In this document: positions 43,215-55,531 of the stretch, piece after piece
Layout: each line of letters opens with the position of its first letter
Numbering within the stretch: position 1 is the first letter of the stretch
Origin: Paenilisteria rustica
GTDB lineage: Bacteria > Bacillota > Bacilli > Lactobacillales > Listeriaceae
NCBI RefSeq assembly: GCF_013820765.1
Contig: NZ_JABJVM010000017.1
Coordinates: 1 to 64,000, forward strand
Reading direction: 5' to 3'
Length of the DNA: 64,000 nucleotides
Made by a program: the position numbers and the translations under genes
The notes under the pieces: model-generated
Told to the model about the DNA's origin: nothing
Databases searched by the model: none
Seen by the model: the letters and a program-made list of their open reading frames with translations, nothing else

Positions 43215-45572
43215 CTAACGGCGTGGTTTCTTCGGCTTCGTGCCCTTTGCCACACCTTGGTAAAATGGTTTTTTCTTTTTCTTCTTCGGTTGTCCAGCGT
43301 CCCCACCATCTTGCTTGCCTTTCTTACGCGAGGTATCGTTGTCCTTCCGTTTCTTATCACCACTCGGGCGGTTTTTATTTTTCTTAAACGATTTCGAGAT
43401 TTCAACCGTTTTCTTACTCCGCTTAAAGCCAGGCGTTTCCTTACCAAGACTACGAAGCGCAAAGTCGATTTCGCGGTGATCCACGTCCACCTTCGTTACC
43501 TCAACCTCAACCTCGTCACCAATGCGGTAAACCCGACCAGTACGCTCACCAATCATAGCAAGCTGATTTTGATGGAATTGATAATAATCGTCCTTCATCG
43601 TACTCACGTGAACAAGGCCCTCAATCGTATTTGGCAACTCAATAAACAGACCGAAATTCGTCACCGAACTAATAATCCCTTTAAAAATTTCACCAACATG
43701 ATCCACCATGTATTCCGTTTTCTTCAGCTCATCCGTCTCACGTTCCGCCTCTACAGCCCGGCGCTCCATTTTAGACGTATGCTCTGCGATCTCAGGAAGG
43801 CGCTCAGCCCATTTCGCCATCGTTGCGTCATCAATATCCCCATGAATCAAATACTCACGAATTAAGCGATGTACAATCAAATCCGGATACCTGCGAATCG
43901 GCGACGTGAAATGCGTATAGTATTCCGTCGACAAACCGAAATGTCCTAAGTTCGCCGTATCATATTTCGCCTGTTGCATCGAACGAAGCATGATTGTCGA
44001 AACCACCATTTCCTCCGGTTTCCCCTTAACCTCTTCCAAAACTTGCTGCAAAGCCCGCGGATGCACATCATTCGCCGTTCCCTTCACAACCAAGCCGAAG
44101 TTCGTAATAAACTCGAAGAAACGCTGCAACTTCTCTTCTTTTGGATCTTCATGGATACGATAAATAAACGGTACTTGCATCCAGAAAAAATGCTCCGCGA
44201 TACATTCATTGGCCGCCAACATGAACTCCTCAATCAAGCGCTCACCAGCCGAACGTTCTCGCGTCACAACTCCCGTCGGACGCCCCTCTTCATCCACAAC
44301 AACACGCGCTTCCTTAAAGTCGAAATCAATCGCCCCACGCGCATCCCGCTTCTTATTCAAAATTTTGGACAAAGCGTACATATCCTCAAGCATCGGCACA
44401 ATCGGCGCATACTTCTCGCGTAAATCCGCATCCTCCGCCACTAAAATATCATTCACATCCGTATACGTCATCCGTTCTGTCGTATTAATCACACTTTCAA
44501 AAATCTCATGCGAAACAACAGCTCCCGACGCATCAATCTCCATCTCACAAGACATCGTAAACCGATCCACATGCGGATTCAGCGAACAAATCCCGTTCGA
44601 CAAACGATGCGGAATCATCGGAATAACCCGGTCCACCAAGTATACACTCGTGCCACGCTCCGCCGCCTCGCGATCAAGCGCCGAGCCCTCCGTCACATAC
44701 GAACTCACATCCGCAATATGTACACCCAGTTTATGGTTGCCATTTGGAAGTTGCGATACCGTTACAGCATCATCCAAATCCTTCGCATCCGCGCCATCAA
44801 TCGTAATAATAACCTGGTCACGCAAATCACGACGCGCCCCAATCTCGCTCTCCGCGATTTCAGCAGGAACTTTATTAGCCTCCTCCATCACATCATCCGG
44901 AAACGCAATTGGAATCCCGTGCTTATGAATAATCGACAAAATATCGACACCCGGATCATTCCGATGCCCAATAATCATTTTGACAATCCCACGCGCACGA
45001 TTACGCCCCTCAGGGTATTCCGTCAATTCCACGATAACCTTATGACCATCCACAGGTTTCAGACCACTTGCAAGATCAATTTCCACCTGTCCAAAAGTCC
45101 TTTTATCATCCGGAATCACAATCGGATCCCCCATCAAATCTTCCATATACGTCCCAACAACTTGCGACGTTTTCCGCTCCACAATTTTATGAATCATACC
45201 CTCCGCTAAATTATCACCCTTAATCTTCGTGATATTAGCAAAAACAATATCCCCATTCATCGCGTTATTCACTTGCGTTGGCGGGATAAAAATATCATCC
45301 ATCTCTTGGTCCTCAGGAAGCACAAACCCAAAGCCCTTCTCATGTGCCCGGAAAGTCCCCTTCACAAAATCAAGCTCCTCTGGGAACGCATAGCGGTTCT
45401 TCTTGGTGCGAATCACATCCCCGCGATCCTCCATTGCCACAAGCGACTTCACCATCGCCTTAAAATCATCCGCATCTTGCAAACCCATCTCCGCCTCTAA
45501 ATCATCCAGCGAAAACGTCTTTTTCGGTGATTCCTTCATAAACTCTAAAATCTTATCTTCTATTTTCTTCAT
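43215..45572 (-). CDS. rnr: Ribonuclease R
   Basis: A 785-residue RNB-family 3'-5' exonuclease: N-terminal winged helix (about 1-65), cold-shock domains (about 75-230), the RNB catalytic domain with clustered Asp ([15 protein letters not shown]), an S1 domain (about 630-710) and a Lys-rich tail (KKKKKKPFY). It degrades structured RNA and faulty mRNAs freed by tmRNA. The upstream est gene is 28 bases away, giving an est-rnr-smpB operon. Confidence 0.95.
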   Translation of the reverse strand: MKKIEDKILEFMKESPKKTFSLDDLEAEMGLQDADDFKAMVKSLVAMEDRGDVIRTKKNRYAFPEELDFVKGTFRAHEKGFGFVLPEDQEMDDIFIPPTQVNNAMNGDIVFANITKIKGDNLAEGMIHKIVERKTSQVVGTYMEDLMGDPIVIPDDKRTFGQVEIDLASGLKPVDGHKVIVELTEYPEGRNRARGIVKMIIGHRNDPGVDILSIIHKHGIPIAFPDDVMEEANKVPAEIAESEIGARRDLRDQVIITIDGADAKDLDDAVTVSQLPNGNHKLGVHIADVSSYVTEGSALDREAAERGTSVYLVDRVIPMIPHRLSNGICSLNPHVDRFTMSCEMEIDASGAVVSHEIFESVINTTERMTYTDVNDILVAEDADLREKYAPIVPMLEDMYALSKILNKKRDARGAIDFDFKEARVVVDEEGRPTGVVTRERSAGERLIEEFMLAANECIAEHFFWMQVPFIYRIHEDPKEEKLQRFFEFITNFGLVVKGTANDVHPRALQQVLEEVKGKPEEMVVSTIMLRSMQQAKYDTANLGHFGLSTEYYTHFTSPIRRYPDLIVHRLIREYLIHGDIDDATMAKWAERLPEIAEHTSKMERRAVEAERETDELKKTEYMVDHVGEIFKGIISSVTNFGLFIELPNTIEGLVHVSTMKDDYYQFHQNQLAMIGERTGRVYRIGDEVEVEVTKVDVDHREIDFALRSLGKETPGFKRSKKTVEISKSFKKNKNRPSGDKKRKDNDTSRKKGKQDGGDAGQPKKKKKKPFYQGVAKGTKPKKPRR

Positions 45573-45599
45573 TGTTTCCCTCCTCTCTCTTCGTAAAAC

Positions 45600-46346
45600 T
45601 TAAACATGCCAATCAAGCGTATCTAAAAAGGCCAAAATATCATCTTGCAACTGCGCCTTTTCCTTGTCAATCGTAATAACATGCCCAGAATTCTCGTACC
45701 ATTTCAGTTCCTTTTGATCTGACTCTACCTTATTATAAATCAATTCCGCTCCATTTACATCCACCATCAGATCTTTTTTTCCTTGAACGACCATCATTGG
45801 CGCATAAATCAAATCAATTTGCGGAATAACATCCTGAATCTCATCCTTCAATTTCGCAATCGTGTCCATCGGCGCATCCTTATACGCCAACATCTCCGCA
45901 TCAATAACGTCCGGCGACTTGCCCTCATACTTCTTATAATTACGGACATAATCCAAAAACCCTTGAATAATCGGCGAAGAACTATCCATCCGCGTCGGCG
46001 TACTCATCGCAACAATCCCCAAAAGCGGCCGATTATACCCAAGCTTCAACGAAAACAGCCCACCGAGCGAAAGCCCAGCCACCGCAATCTCCTCGTAACC
46101 AAGCGATTTCAAGCGATCATAAGCCGCGAGCACATCCTGCCACCAATCATCAGGCCCCGTCGTCAAAAGCACATCAGGCGACACACCATGCCCCTTATAC
46201 TGCGGCGCGTAACACGTATAATTATTATCCTGCAAAAATCGACCCAACATCCGCACATCCGCCGAACTACCCGTAAAACCATGCAACAACAACACCGCAC
46301 GTTTCCCCGTCTCAAATAAAAATGGCTCTGGCGCCTTCATCTTCAT
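45600..46346 (-). CDS. Carboxylesterase Est30-like
   Basis: A 248-residue alpha/beta hydrolase with oxyanion LLLHGFTGSSAD, nucleophile S93 in GLSLGG, Asp in GKKDLMVD and His in NSGHVITIDKE. Est30-type carboxylesterases hydrolyse short-chain esters in the cytoplasm and lie beside rnr in many Firmicutes. First gene of the rnr-smpB unit. Confidence 0.9.
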   Translation of the reverse strand: MKMKAPEPFLFETGKRAVLLLHGFTGSSADVRMLGRFLQDNNYTCYAPQYKGHGVSPDVLLTTGPDDWWQDVLAAYDRLKSLGYEEIAVAGLSLGGLFSLKLGYNRPLLGIVAMSTPTRMDSSSPIIQGFLDYVRNYKKYEGKSPDVIDAEMLAYKDAPMDTIAKLKDEIQDVIPQIDLIYAPMMVVQGKKDLMVDVNGAELIYNKVESDQKELKWYENSGHVITIDKEKAQLQDDILAFLDTLDWHV

Positions 46347-46654
46347 ATCAAAAAATCCCCTTCATTCTAAAAATATCATTACTCCCAGTGTACAGCCTCC
46401 GCACGTAAAATTCAAAAAGAAGGTGCTGGGCGAATCAAGTTAGTAGCATCGGAGTTCAAGACAATTGGTTTTGCGTACTAGAATTCGTATTTACACTTGA
46501 TAAATTTGGTAGTAATCAAGTTATGCTACTCTAGACAGATTAAACGCTCACTATGTTCACGCTTATAATGGTACCGTCGCTCATTACATTTCGAACAGTT
46601 CCAACAATACTCTCTTCACTCGCACTCATGCTATGCCCGTTACAGCCCCAGCAA
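46347..46654. other. Intergenic stretch without a recognisable gene
   Basis: About 300 bases between the est start and the secG terminator. Imperfect repeats of AATCAAGTTA (near 46433 and 46517) are visible, but no open frame with a ribosome site and no known RNA. It should contain the promoter of the est operon, which I could not pin down. Confidence 0.4.
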
Positions 46655-46686
46655 CAAAAAAACCACCCGAAATCAAGTTCAGGTGG
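46655..46686 (-). terminator. Terminator of secG
   Basis: CCACC and GGGTGG arms (minus-strand sense) followed by seven T. Confidence 0.85.
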
Positions 46687-46705
46687 AGTTCACTGCTTTT
46701 CGAAA

Positions 46706-46936
46706 TTACAAGAAAAATCCTAAAGCAATCAATATTGCAAAGAAGATTACCGCTAAAACGATCGTTGTACGATGTAATATACGCTCAAGTCCTCTTGCTT
46801 TTTGTTTACCAAATAGTTCTTCCGCTCCACCAGAGATAGCTCCGGATAACCCGTTACTCTTACCTGGTTGAAGAACAACTACGATTATTAACAATACTGA
46901 TACAATAACTAATAAAACTGTTAAAGCTGTATTCAT
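46706..46936 (-). CDS. secG: Preprotein translocase subunit SecG
   Basis: A 76-residue two-TM protein: TM1 at residues 4-22, the conserved loop QPGKSNGLSGAISGGAEELFG, TM2 at 56-76. It assists SecYE-dependent export in the membrane. AGGAGG lies upstream. Position before est-rnr-smpB is the standard Firmicute arrangement. Confidence 0.96.
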   Translation of the reverse strand: MNTALTVLLVIVSVLLIIVVVLQPGKSNGLSGAISGGAEELFGKQKARGLERILHRTTIVLAVIFFAILIALGFFL

Positions 46937-47010
46937 GCTCTTTCCTCCTAAAACCGTCCTCTTTTTGACTACCTTTTATGATAGCATATTTTGCATAGAA
47001 GGTAAAGCCT

Positions 47011-47048
47011 AAAAAAGAGGATTCACCATCAAAAACGGTAAATCCTCT
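47011..47048 (-). terminator. Terminator after the AhpD-like gene
   Basis: AGAGGATT and AATCCTCT arms followed by TTTTTT in minus-strand reading. Confidence 0.88.
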
Positions 47049-47054
47049 CATCTG

Positions 47055-47501
47055 TTATTTATCTGCTTTTGGTTGCATTTGGCTCATAACACCCAATCGA
47101 TTATATGCATTAATCGTCGCAATCAGCAAGTACAATTCTCCAATTTCCTTCTCGCTATACAATCTTTCAAGCTCTGCGTAAACCGCATCAGAAACACCAT
47201 GCTGATGAATGAACGTCACTTCCTCAACAAGTTCCAACACAACGCGTTCTTTATCCGAATAAAACGGAGCCTCACGCCAAGCATTCACACCTACAATACG
47301 CTGAATCGTTTCACCGTTTTCTAGCGCCTCTTTCGTATGCATATCAAGGCAAAACGCACAGTGATTCAAGCTCGATGCATAAATCTTAATCAATTCCTGT
47401 AAATCTTTCGGAATGCTGCTTTCCCGACCTAACGTGTCCAAATTCCCCAACGCCGCATAGGCCGCTGCATTTTCCTTCATCAAATTAAAACGTATACTCA
47501 T
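47055..47501 (-). CDS. AhpD/carboxymuconolactone decarboxylase-family protein
   Basis: A 148-residue AhpD-like protein with the redox motif HCAFCLDMHTKEA (CxxC plus His). Members act as peroxidase-type or lactone-processing enzymes; with CxxC an antioxidant role is likely. It lies directly downstream of an ECF41-type sigma factor gene, the typical partner of that sigma group, and behind a promoter matching its consensus. Confidence 0.87.
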   Translation of the reverse strand: MSIRFNLMKENAAAYAALGNLDTLGRESSIPKDLQELIKIYASSLNHCAFCLDMHTKEALENGETIQRIVGVNAWREAPFYSDKERVVLELVEEVTFIHQHGVSDAVYAELERLYSEKEIGELYLLIATINAYNRLGVMSQMQPKADK

Positions 47502-47532
47502 TTTACATTCTCCTTTCGTCTCTCACTAATAA

Positions 47533-47559
47533 GACAAATCAGCTAGCAAAAACGTGACA
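47533..47559 (-). promoter_or_regulatory. ECF41-type promoter between sigma gene and AhpD-like gene
   Basis: TGTCACG (47553-47559), exactly 16 bases, then TGTC (47533-47536), in minus-strand sense. Recognised ECF41 targets carry TGTCACA-N16-CGTC, so only one base differs in each half. It sits within the 65-base gap, implying that the sigma factor drives its partner gene. Confidence 0.75.
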
Positions 47560-47566
47560 CAATTCC

Positions 47567-48400
47567 TCAAAAATTTTTCAATTTATCCGGGTTCGTCACG
47601 ACAAAAACACTCTGAACCTTGTCCCCGTCTACATTTAAACCAAGAAAAATAATCCGAACTAATTTCCCATCTTTCTTAATTAGCATGCAAATTTGCTCAT
47701 CAATGACTTGAAGTTCACGCGAATCCCCAAAGAATTCATGTTCCGTAACCCCACGTAAAAAAGCCCCAATTCGAAGTGGCGTATGTATAACCCGTAACGG
47801 CGCCTGTCTCCTTTTTCCACCATCGATCTGCATCGTCGCCTCACTCGTAAGCATCTCGATAAATGGCGCAATATTACCATCCTCAATACTCTTCACAAAA
47901 AACGCAATCATCGACTTATTGGCGCCTGGCTCACGCTCCAATTGCAGTTCCGATTTTGCAATAATTCGCTTCGCCCGCGTCAAAACCTGCCGACTATTCA
48001 ACACCGAAATATCCAATAAATCCGCAATTTCCTGATGCGAATAACCAAACACATCCTTCAGCAAAAACACCGCTCGATCTTTCGGTTCCAAACTCTCAAA
48101 CACGACCATCATCGCATAATTGACCCGTTCCTTCCGCTCCAATTGCGCCTCCAGTTCTTCCGAAAGCGGCTCCGGAATCCAAGGCCCATAATACTCCTCA
48201 CGCGTTTTCCGAGCCGACTTCGCCAAATTAATCGACTTGTTCACCGCAATCCGTGTCAAGAAAGCCTTCCGATTCAGAATATCCTCATCCTTATGCTTCT
48301 CCCACTCTATGTACGTCTCCTGAACAACATCCTCCGCATCCGCCATCTCACCAATAATCCGATACGACACCGTCAACAATAACTTCCTATACTCTTCCAC
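47567..48400 (-). CDS. ECF41-type RNA polymerase sigma factor (SigJ-like)
   Basis: A 277-residue ECF sigma factor: sigma2 (residues 5-65, EDVVQETYIEWEKH), sigma4 (about 100-155, FGYSHQEIADLLDIS) and a roughly 110-residue SnoaL-like C-terminal domain typical of ECF41, which replaces an anti-sigma factor by acting in cis. No anti-sigma gene is present. The adjacent AhpD-like gene is its expected target. Confidence 0.88.
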   Translation of the reverse strand: MEEYRKLLLTVSYRIIGEMADAEDVVQETYIEWEKHKDEDILNRKAFLTRIAVNKSINLAKSARKTREEYYGPWIPEPLSEELEAQLERKERVNYAMMVVFESLEPKDRAVFLLKDVFGYSHQEIADLLDISVLNSRQVLTRAKRIIAKSELQLEREPGANKSMIAFFVKSIEDGNIAPFIEMLTSEATMQIDGGKRRQAPLRVIHTPLRIGAFLRGVTEHEFFGDSRELQVIDEQICMLIKKDGKLVRIIFLGLNVDGDKVQSVFVVTNPDKLKNF

Positions 48401-48458
48401 CGAACAAACCTCCCATCAAAAAAAGGAACACCTCACGCTCAGGCATTCCTCACTTATC

Positions 48459-49202
48459 TTATACCACGACTTCTTCTAGCCACATCAAATCATCCAAGAA
48501 ATAAACTAAATCCTCCGCTAAAATATCCTTCTCGCAGTCCGTTGTAATATCGTGACCCGAGCCCGCATAAAAGCATAGTTGCTTATCATCCGAGTGAATA
48601 TTTTTGAAAATATAGTTCGCGTCATCAGCTGAAATTTCTTCATCCTGACAACCTTGTCCAATCATCGTTGGCACTTCAATTCGCTCGATATCGCTCGCCA
48701 CCGCTTTATAAAACGCAGAACGCGCGTCTGTCATTGTTTTTATCTCAGGCGCATAATTAGCAAGCATTACTTCTGCTTCCGCGTCTGCAATTCCTTCTCT
48801 ACTCATACTCTTTAATAGGTATTTCTCCACTGGAATATATCGCATTTTACGGTTCACGTTCGCACATAATGGAGCGATTGCTTTCGGATCAAATGTTTCC
48901 GCCATTTTCAGAGCAAAAACACCACCCATTGCAGCGCCTACTATTGCTATTTCGTGATATCCTTGGTCCTGTAAATGCTTGTAACCCGCCTTCGCATCCT
49001 CATACCACATTTCTGGTGTGGTTTTTAAGAAGATTGCCGGTTCCTCGCCATGACCGCGATAATTTGGTGCATACACTGTATAACCATTCTCTGCTAGATA
49101 TTCACCTAATTCTCTAACATCCTCTGTCGTTCCTGCAAATCCATGCAGTAATAGAACAGCACGACTGCCTGCTTTTAAAAGAAAGCTACGATCCGTACTC
49201 AT
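48459..49202 (-). CDS. Alpha/beta hydrolase fold protein with Ala in place of the nucleophile
   Basis: A 247-residue paralogue of the Est30-like protein at 45.6 kb: oxyanion LLLHGFAGTTED, Asp in GCQDEEISADD, and His in GSGHDITTD. The nucleophile elbow reads IVGAAMGG with codon GCA (A91) where GLSLGG has Ser. It therefore cannot use the usual Ser chemistry; it may be a binding or regulatory pseudoenzyme. The ATG at 49202 is preferred over an upstream GTG at 49214 that abuts the ribosome site. Confidence 0.85.
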   Translation of the reverse strand: MSTDRSFLLKAGSRAVLLLHGFAGTTEDVRELGEYLAENGYTVYAPNYRGHGEEPAIFLKTTPEMWYEDAKAGYKHLQDQGYHEIAIVGAAMGGVFALKMAETFDPKAIAPLCANVNRKMRYIPVEKYLLKSMSREGIADAEAEVMLANYAPEIKTMTDARSAFYKAVASDIERIEVPTMIGQGCQDEEISADDANYIFKNIHSDDKQLCFYAGSGHDITTDCEKDILAEDLVYFLDDLMWLEEVVV

Positions 49203-49364
49203 GATTAATTGCACTCCTCCATCTTCCTTAACTTGCCCTCATTGTACGCCATATTGACGCCAATTGCCAGTTTTTGATTCGGATCCCGAAAACCCTTGCT
49301 ATCAAAGGATTCAGCACCGTTCACAATCTCTATTTTTGGGGTAAGTAATTTATACAATAGACAT

Positions 49365-49393
49365 ATGATAACGCCAAACGGAGGAACTGTCAA
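49365..49393 (-). promoter_or_regulatory. Promoter of the nucleophile-less hydrolase
   Basis: TTGACA (49388-49393), 17 bases, TATCAT (49365-49370), in minus-strand sense, leaving a leader of about 150 bases before the gene. Confidence 0.55.
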
Positions 49394-49448
49394 TCTAATT
49401 CTCACATAATAAACAGAAAAACATTATTTAGCTACTTTGTCCCTAGAT

Positions 49449-50156
49449 TTACGTCACATCTTCGTCAAAAAAGGAAACAATAACCTGATGCAACTCACGC
49501 GTTTTTTGGCGAATCAAAAAATGCGTCCCATTATGAATAACAGTCATCTTACCGCGCTGAACCAAATTCACCATATTCCTAGTATCAGCCTTTGAAATCA
49601 CGTCATATTCACCAATAACCGCCAGCATCGGCGCTGAAATCCTCGCCAAATCTCTTTCTTTAATATGCGGATGAAAAATCATCAATCCCATCTGCGCCTT
49701 AACACGCCTAAAAAAGAAGCTGAACGGCGTCAGAAGAATCGAAAATAAATAACCAACAAACGTAAAAATATTCGCCCACCATTTAATCTGACTCGTATCA
49801 TAATTGGTTCCAATCACAACCATCTGCACCTGCCGTTTTGGCTGGTACATCGCCATTTCCAACGCAATAATGCCACCATCACTATATCCAATAACACGAT
49901 ACCTATCAATTTTCAAAAAATCTAATAGACATAAAATATCCAGCGCCATAACCTGAAAATCAAGCGGCCGAAAACCCAGCTCAGACTTCCCATGACCACG
50001 TGAATCCACCGCAATTACTTGATACTCTTTTCGAAAAAAGTCAATTTGTCGCTTCATCGCACCGTGGCTCTGCCCATTTCCATGCAGCAAAACAAGCGGC
50101 TCACCTCTGCCATAAATATGATAAGAAAGTTCAATTCCGTTCACATGTGCTTTCAT
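49449..50156 (-). CDS. Alpha/beta hydrolase
   Basis: A 235-residue hydrolase: LVLLHGNGQSHGA (oxyanion), nucleophile in GYSDGG, catalytic Asp in IGEYDVIS and His in NGTHFLIRQ. A hydrophobic cap segment (about residues 128-150) may touch the membrane. ATG at 50156 with GGTGAGGG is preferred over a GTG at 50180. It follows eno in the same direction behind a terminator. Substrate unknown. Confidence 0.82.
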   Translation of the reverse strand: MKAHVNGIELSYHIYGRGEPLVLLHGNGQSHGAMKRQIDFFRKEYQVIAVDSRGHGKSELGFRPLDFQVMALDILCLLDFLKIDRYRVIGYSDGGIIALEMAMYQPKRQVQMVVIGTNYDTSQIKWWANIFTFVGYLFSILLTPFSFFFRRVKAQMGLMIFHPHIKERDLARISAPMLAVIGEYDVISKADTRNMVNLVQRGKMTVIHNGTHFLIRQKTRELHQVIVSFFDEDVT

Positions 50157-50243
50157 TGCCCTCACCAAACCTTTAGTCACGAAGTCTTAGTACAGTAATT
50201 ATAGCAGAAAAAAGATTTTTACCAAAAGACTAAGGATAACGTC

Positions 50244-50272
50244 AAAAAGCACTCCAGAAATTCTGGAGTGCT
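50244..50272 (-). terminator. Terminator of the glycolytic operon after eno
   Basis: AGCACTCCAG and CTGGAGTGCT form a 10-bp perfect stem followed by TTTTT in minus-strand reading. Confidence 0.93.
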
Positions 50273-50290
50273 CTCGGTTATTCACAGCGA

Positions 50291-51586
<1,296 letters not shown>

Positions 51587-51691
51587 TTATACTCTCCTCT
51601 AAAATTGAATTTTGTAAGGAAGTGACCGAATTACCGGTTGCTTACCTTCTTATTTTAGCCTTGTTTCGCGGAAAACGCAAAGCAGACCTGT

Positions 51692-53224
51692 TTATTTTTG
51701 AATTAAACTTTCACCAGTCATTTCTGCTGGTTTTTTCACGCCTAAAAGATCAAGCATCGTTGGGGCTACATCGGCTAAACGACCGCCTTCACGCAAGGTT
51801 GCGCCAGCTTTTGTCACGATTACTGGAACCGGAACTGTCGTATGCGCTGTATGTGGCTTGCCTTCTGGTGTTGTCATCGTTTCAGAATTACCGTGATCGG
51901 CGAAAATAATCGCAGAACCGCCTTTTTCCAAAATTGCATCGACAACGCGTCCAAGGTTCTCATCCACTGCTTCAATCGCTTTAATCGTTGGTTCAACCAT
52001 GCCTGAGTGACCTACCATATCCGGATTCGCAAAGTTTAAGATAATCGCATCATGTTTATCATTCTCGATATCTGCTACCAGTGCGTCCGTTACTTCATAG
52101 GCGCTCATTTCAGGTTTCAAATCGTACGTTTCCACTTTCGGCGAATCAATCAGAATCCGGCTTTCACCAGGGAATTCTTCGTTACGCCCACCGTTCATGA
52201 AGAAAGTAACATGAGGATATTTCTCTGTTTCAGCAATACGCAATTGCGACAAGCCTTCATTAGATAAAACTTCCCCGATCACATTCGTCATTGGCATCGG
52301 AGCAAAAGCAACTTCTGCCACGATACTCGGATTATAAAGCGTCATCGTCACGAATTTCACGTTTTTCGGATGTTTGTCGCCACGGTCAAAATGTTCCCAT
52401 TCTGTATCCGTGAACGCATTCGAAAGTTGGATCGCGCGGTCAGGACGGAAGTTGAAGAAAATAACAGCGTCGTTATCTTTCACAGTTGCGACTGGTTTGC
52501 CATCTTTCGCTACAACAGCAGGAACAACGAATTCGTCATTTTTGCCATCCGCGTAAGAAGCTTCTACCAATTTCACTGGATCTTCAAATTGCGCGCCTTC
52601 CCCTTTAACAATCGTGTTATAGGCTTTTTCGACACGTTCCCAGCGCTTATCACGATCCATCGCGTAGAAGCGTCCAGAAACCGTTGCAATTTCGCCATAG
52701 TTAAGATCAGCAATGGCTTTTTGCAATGTTTCTAAATATCCTACTGCAGATTGTGGTGCCACGTCGCGTCCATCAAGGAAAGCATGGATGTAGACGTTTT
52801 TCACGCCTTCTTTCTTCGCTGTTTCAAGCAAAGCTACTAAATGGTTGATGTGACTGTGCACGCCGCCATCTGATAACAAGCCGAACAAGTGAAGATCGGA
52901 ATTATTCGTTTTTGTATGCGTGAAAGCATTGTTTAACGCTTCATTTTTCGCGAATTCGCCTTCTTCAATGGCTTTGTCAATACGCGTCAAACTTTGGTAA
53001 ACAATACGTCCAGCGCCGATATTTGTATGTCCGACTTCTGAGTTACCCATTTGGCCTTCTGGAAGACCGACATCAAGGCCGGCTGCTTTCAGTTGTCCAT
53101 GCGGGAAGTTTGCCCAGTAGCGGTCAAAGTTAGGTTTATTAGCTAAGGCAACAGCATTCCCAACTGTTTCGTTACGTAAACCGAAACCATCAAGAATGAT
53201 GATAGCTACAGGTGATTTTGCCAT
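51692..53224 (-). CDS. gpmI: 2,3-bisphosphoglycerate-independent phosphoglycerate mutase
   Basis: A 510-residue Mn-dependent mutase: metal-binding DGFGLR at the N-terminus, the phospho-Ser in [13 protein letters not shown] (S62 region), and the C-terminal FADHGN metal site. It starts at the base after the tpiA stop, so the two are tightly coupled. Confidence 0.97.
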   Translation of the reverse strand: MAKSPVAIIILDGFGLRNETVGNAVALANKPNFDRYWANFPHGQLKAAGLDVGLPEGQMGNSEVGHTNIGAGRIVYQSLTRIDKAIEEGEFAKNEALNNAFTHTKTNNSDLHLFGLLSDGGVHSHINHLVALLETAKKEGVKNVYIHAFLDGRDVAPQSAVGYLETLQKAIADLNYGEIATVSGRFYAMDRDKRWERVEKAYNTIVKGEGAQFEDPVKLVEASYADGKNDEFVVPAVVAKDGKPVATVKDNDAVIFFNFRPDRAIQLSNAFTDTEWEHFDRGDKHPKNVKFVTMTLYNPSIVAEVAFAPMPMTNVIGEVLSNEGLSQLRIAETEKYPHVTFFMNGGRNEEFPGESRILIDSPKVETYDLKPEMSAYEVTDALVADIENDKHDAIILNFANPDMVGHSGMVEPTIKAIEAVDENLGRVVDAILEKGGSAIIFADHGNSETMTTPEGKPHTAHTTVPVPVIVTKAGATLREGGRLADVAPTMLDLLGVKKPAEMTGESLIQK

Positions 53225-53983
<759 letters not shown>

Positions 53984-54002
53984 TTAGACCATCCCTTCCT
54001 CT

Positions 54003-54197
54003 TCAGCGCGCCGACAAACGCTCATCTTCGTCGTTAAACCTTCCGTTCCGATGCACTTCTACACAAAAGAGTTACGCATAACTTCTCACATGGTCGAGGA
54101 TACTACTCTCTCTCCCTGTTTTCAGTCACCATACCCAAGTATGCTCCGCTTCAGTACTCAGCTTTGCCTAAAATCTAAGCATTTGTCGACACGCTGA
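54003..54197. repeat. Terminal-inverted-repeat element, copy 3 (195 bp), inside the glycolytic operon
   Basis: Imperfect 20-bp ends (TCAGCGCGCCGACAAACGCT and AGCATTTGTCGACACGCTGA). The longest family member: it carries both the end-proximal segments (TTAGGCAAAG-type, TTTAACGACG-type) shared with copies 1 and 4, and the core CTTCTCACATGGTCG / CCTGTTTTCAGTCA shared with copy 2. It lies between pgk and tpiA, where its fold could end or cleave the transcript. Confidence 0.88.
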
Positions 54198-54252
54198 GGC
54201 TCGCAGATACTATCATGACCTGCGAAATACGAGAGGTTAACAGTTTTAATTC

Positions 54253-55443
54253 TTATTTATCGCTAATAGATTCAACGCCAGGTAGTTTTTTGCCTTCTAG
54301 GTACTCTAGAGAAGCTCCGCCACCAGTTGAAATATGGGTGAATTTGTCAGCGTAACCTAGGTCCATCGCTGCAGCTGCACTATCGCCACCGCCGATGATT
54401 GTTGTTGCGCCTTCAAGATTCGCGATTGCTTCACAAACGCCGATTGTTCCTTTAGCAAAGTTGCTCATTTCGAATACGCCCATAGGACCGTTCCAAACAA
54501 CCGTTTTCGCGCCTTGCAATTCTTTTGTGAAAAGTTCCACTGTCGCAGGACCAATATCCAAACCTTCTTCGTCAGCCGGAATGTGGTTCGAGTCAACCGT
54601 GTGGAATGGTGCGTCATTGCTGAATTCATGAGAAACAACATTGTCGATTGGAAGTACTAATTTGTCGCCTGCTTTTTCAAGTAAGCTCTTCGCAAGATCG
54701 ATTTTGTCTTTTTCTAAAAGGGAAATGCCGACTTCTTTACCTTGCGCTTTGAAGAATGTGTATGCCATTCCGCCACCGATAAGTAATTTGTCTGCTTTTT
54801 CGATTAAGTTCTCGATAACGCCAATTTTGTCGGAAACTTTCGCGCCACCAAGGATTGCAACAAGTGGACGTGATGGGTTATCCACAACGCCACCGATGAA
54901 TTTAATTTCTTTTTCCATTAGGAAGCCTGCCGCTGAATCTAGGTTAGAAGCGATTCCAACGTTAGAAGCATGCGCACGGTGAGCAGTTCCAAATGCGTCA
55001 TTTACAAAAACATCACCTAGAGAAGCCCAGTACTTGCCTAGCTCTGGATCGTTTTTGCTTTCTTTTTTACCGTCAACATCTTCAAAACGCGTATTTTCGA
55101 AAAGAATAACGTCGCCGTCTTTCATTTCGTTAATTGCGCCTTCAAGTTCTGGTCCACGAGTTACAGGCACGAATTTTACTTCTTTACCTAATAATTCGCT
55201 CAAACGTTCAGCAACAGGGCGAAGTGATTTATCCGCTTTGTCTTCTTCGGTCTTCACTTTACCTAAGTGAGAGAAAAGAATTGCTTTACCGTTTTGTTCA
55301 AGGATATATTGAATCGTTGGAAGTGCCGCTACGATACGATTATCATTGGTAATTTTACCGTCTTTCATTGGAACGTTAAAATCAACACGTACTAGAACTT
55401 TTTTGTCGTTTAAGTCTAAATCGGTCACAACTTTTTTAGCCAT
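54253..55443 (-). CDS. pgk: Phosphoglycerate kinase
   Basis: A 396-residue kinase: [16 protein letters not shown] at the N-terminus, substrate His/Arg region [23 protein letters not shown] and nucleotide loop GGGDSAAA. It makes ATP and 3-phosphoglycerate. It follows gapA by 88 bases that include a terminator-like hairpin. Confidence 0.97.
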   Translation of the reverse strand: MAKKVVTDLDLNDKKVLVRVDFNVPMKDGKITNDNRIVAALPTIQYILEQNGKAILFSHLGKVKTEEDKADKSLRPVAERLSELLGKEVKFVPVTRGPELEGAINEMKDGDVILFENTRFEDVDGKKESKNDPELGKYWASLGDVFVNDAFGTAHRAHASNVGIASNLDSAAGFLMEKEIKFIGGVVDNPSRPLVAILGGAKVSDKIGVIENLIEKADKLLIGGGMAYTFFKAQGKEVGISLLEKDKIDLAKSLLEKAGDKLVLPIDNVVSHEFSNDAPFHTVDSNHIPADEEGLDIGPATVELFTKELQGAKTVVWNGPMGVFEMSNFAKGTIGVCEAIANLEGATTIIGGGDSAAAAMDLGYADKFTHISTGGGASLEYLEGKKLPGVESISDK

Positions 55444-55470
55444 AATTCTTTTCCTCCATACTTTTCAAAT

Positions 55471-55501
55471 AAAAAGCGGAAACAAAAGACCTGTTCCCGC
55501 T
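55471..55501 (-). terminator. Intra-operon terminator-like hairpin between gapA and pgk
   Basis: AGCGGGAACA and TGTTTCCGCT arms followed by TTTTTATTT in minus-strand reading. Partial termination here would make gapA transcripts more abundant than those of downstream genes. Confidence 0.75.
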
Positions 55502-55531
55502 TATTTGTTTATTATTTAGTTCTTAGCAATC

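Noticed and set aside
46347-46654. Fifth copy of the inverted-repeat element
   Set aside because: Loose similarity of GCATCGGAG and AATCAAGTTA repeats only; no clear terminal inverted repeats.
49205-49405. Minus-strand frame of 66 codons upstream of the nucleophile-less hydrolase
   Set aside because: Begins with GTG without a ribosome site and covers the probable promoter; treated as a leader.
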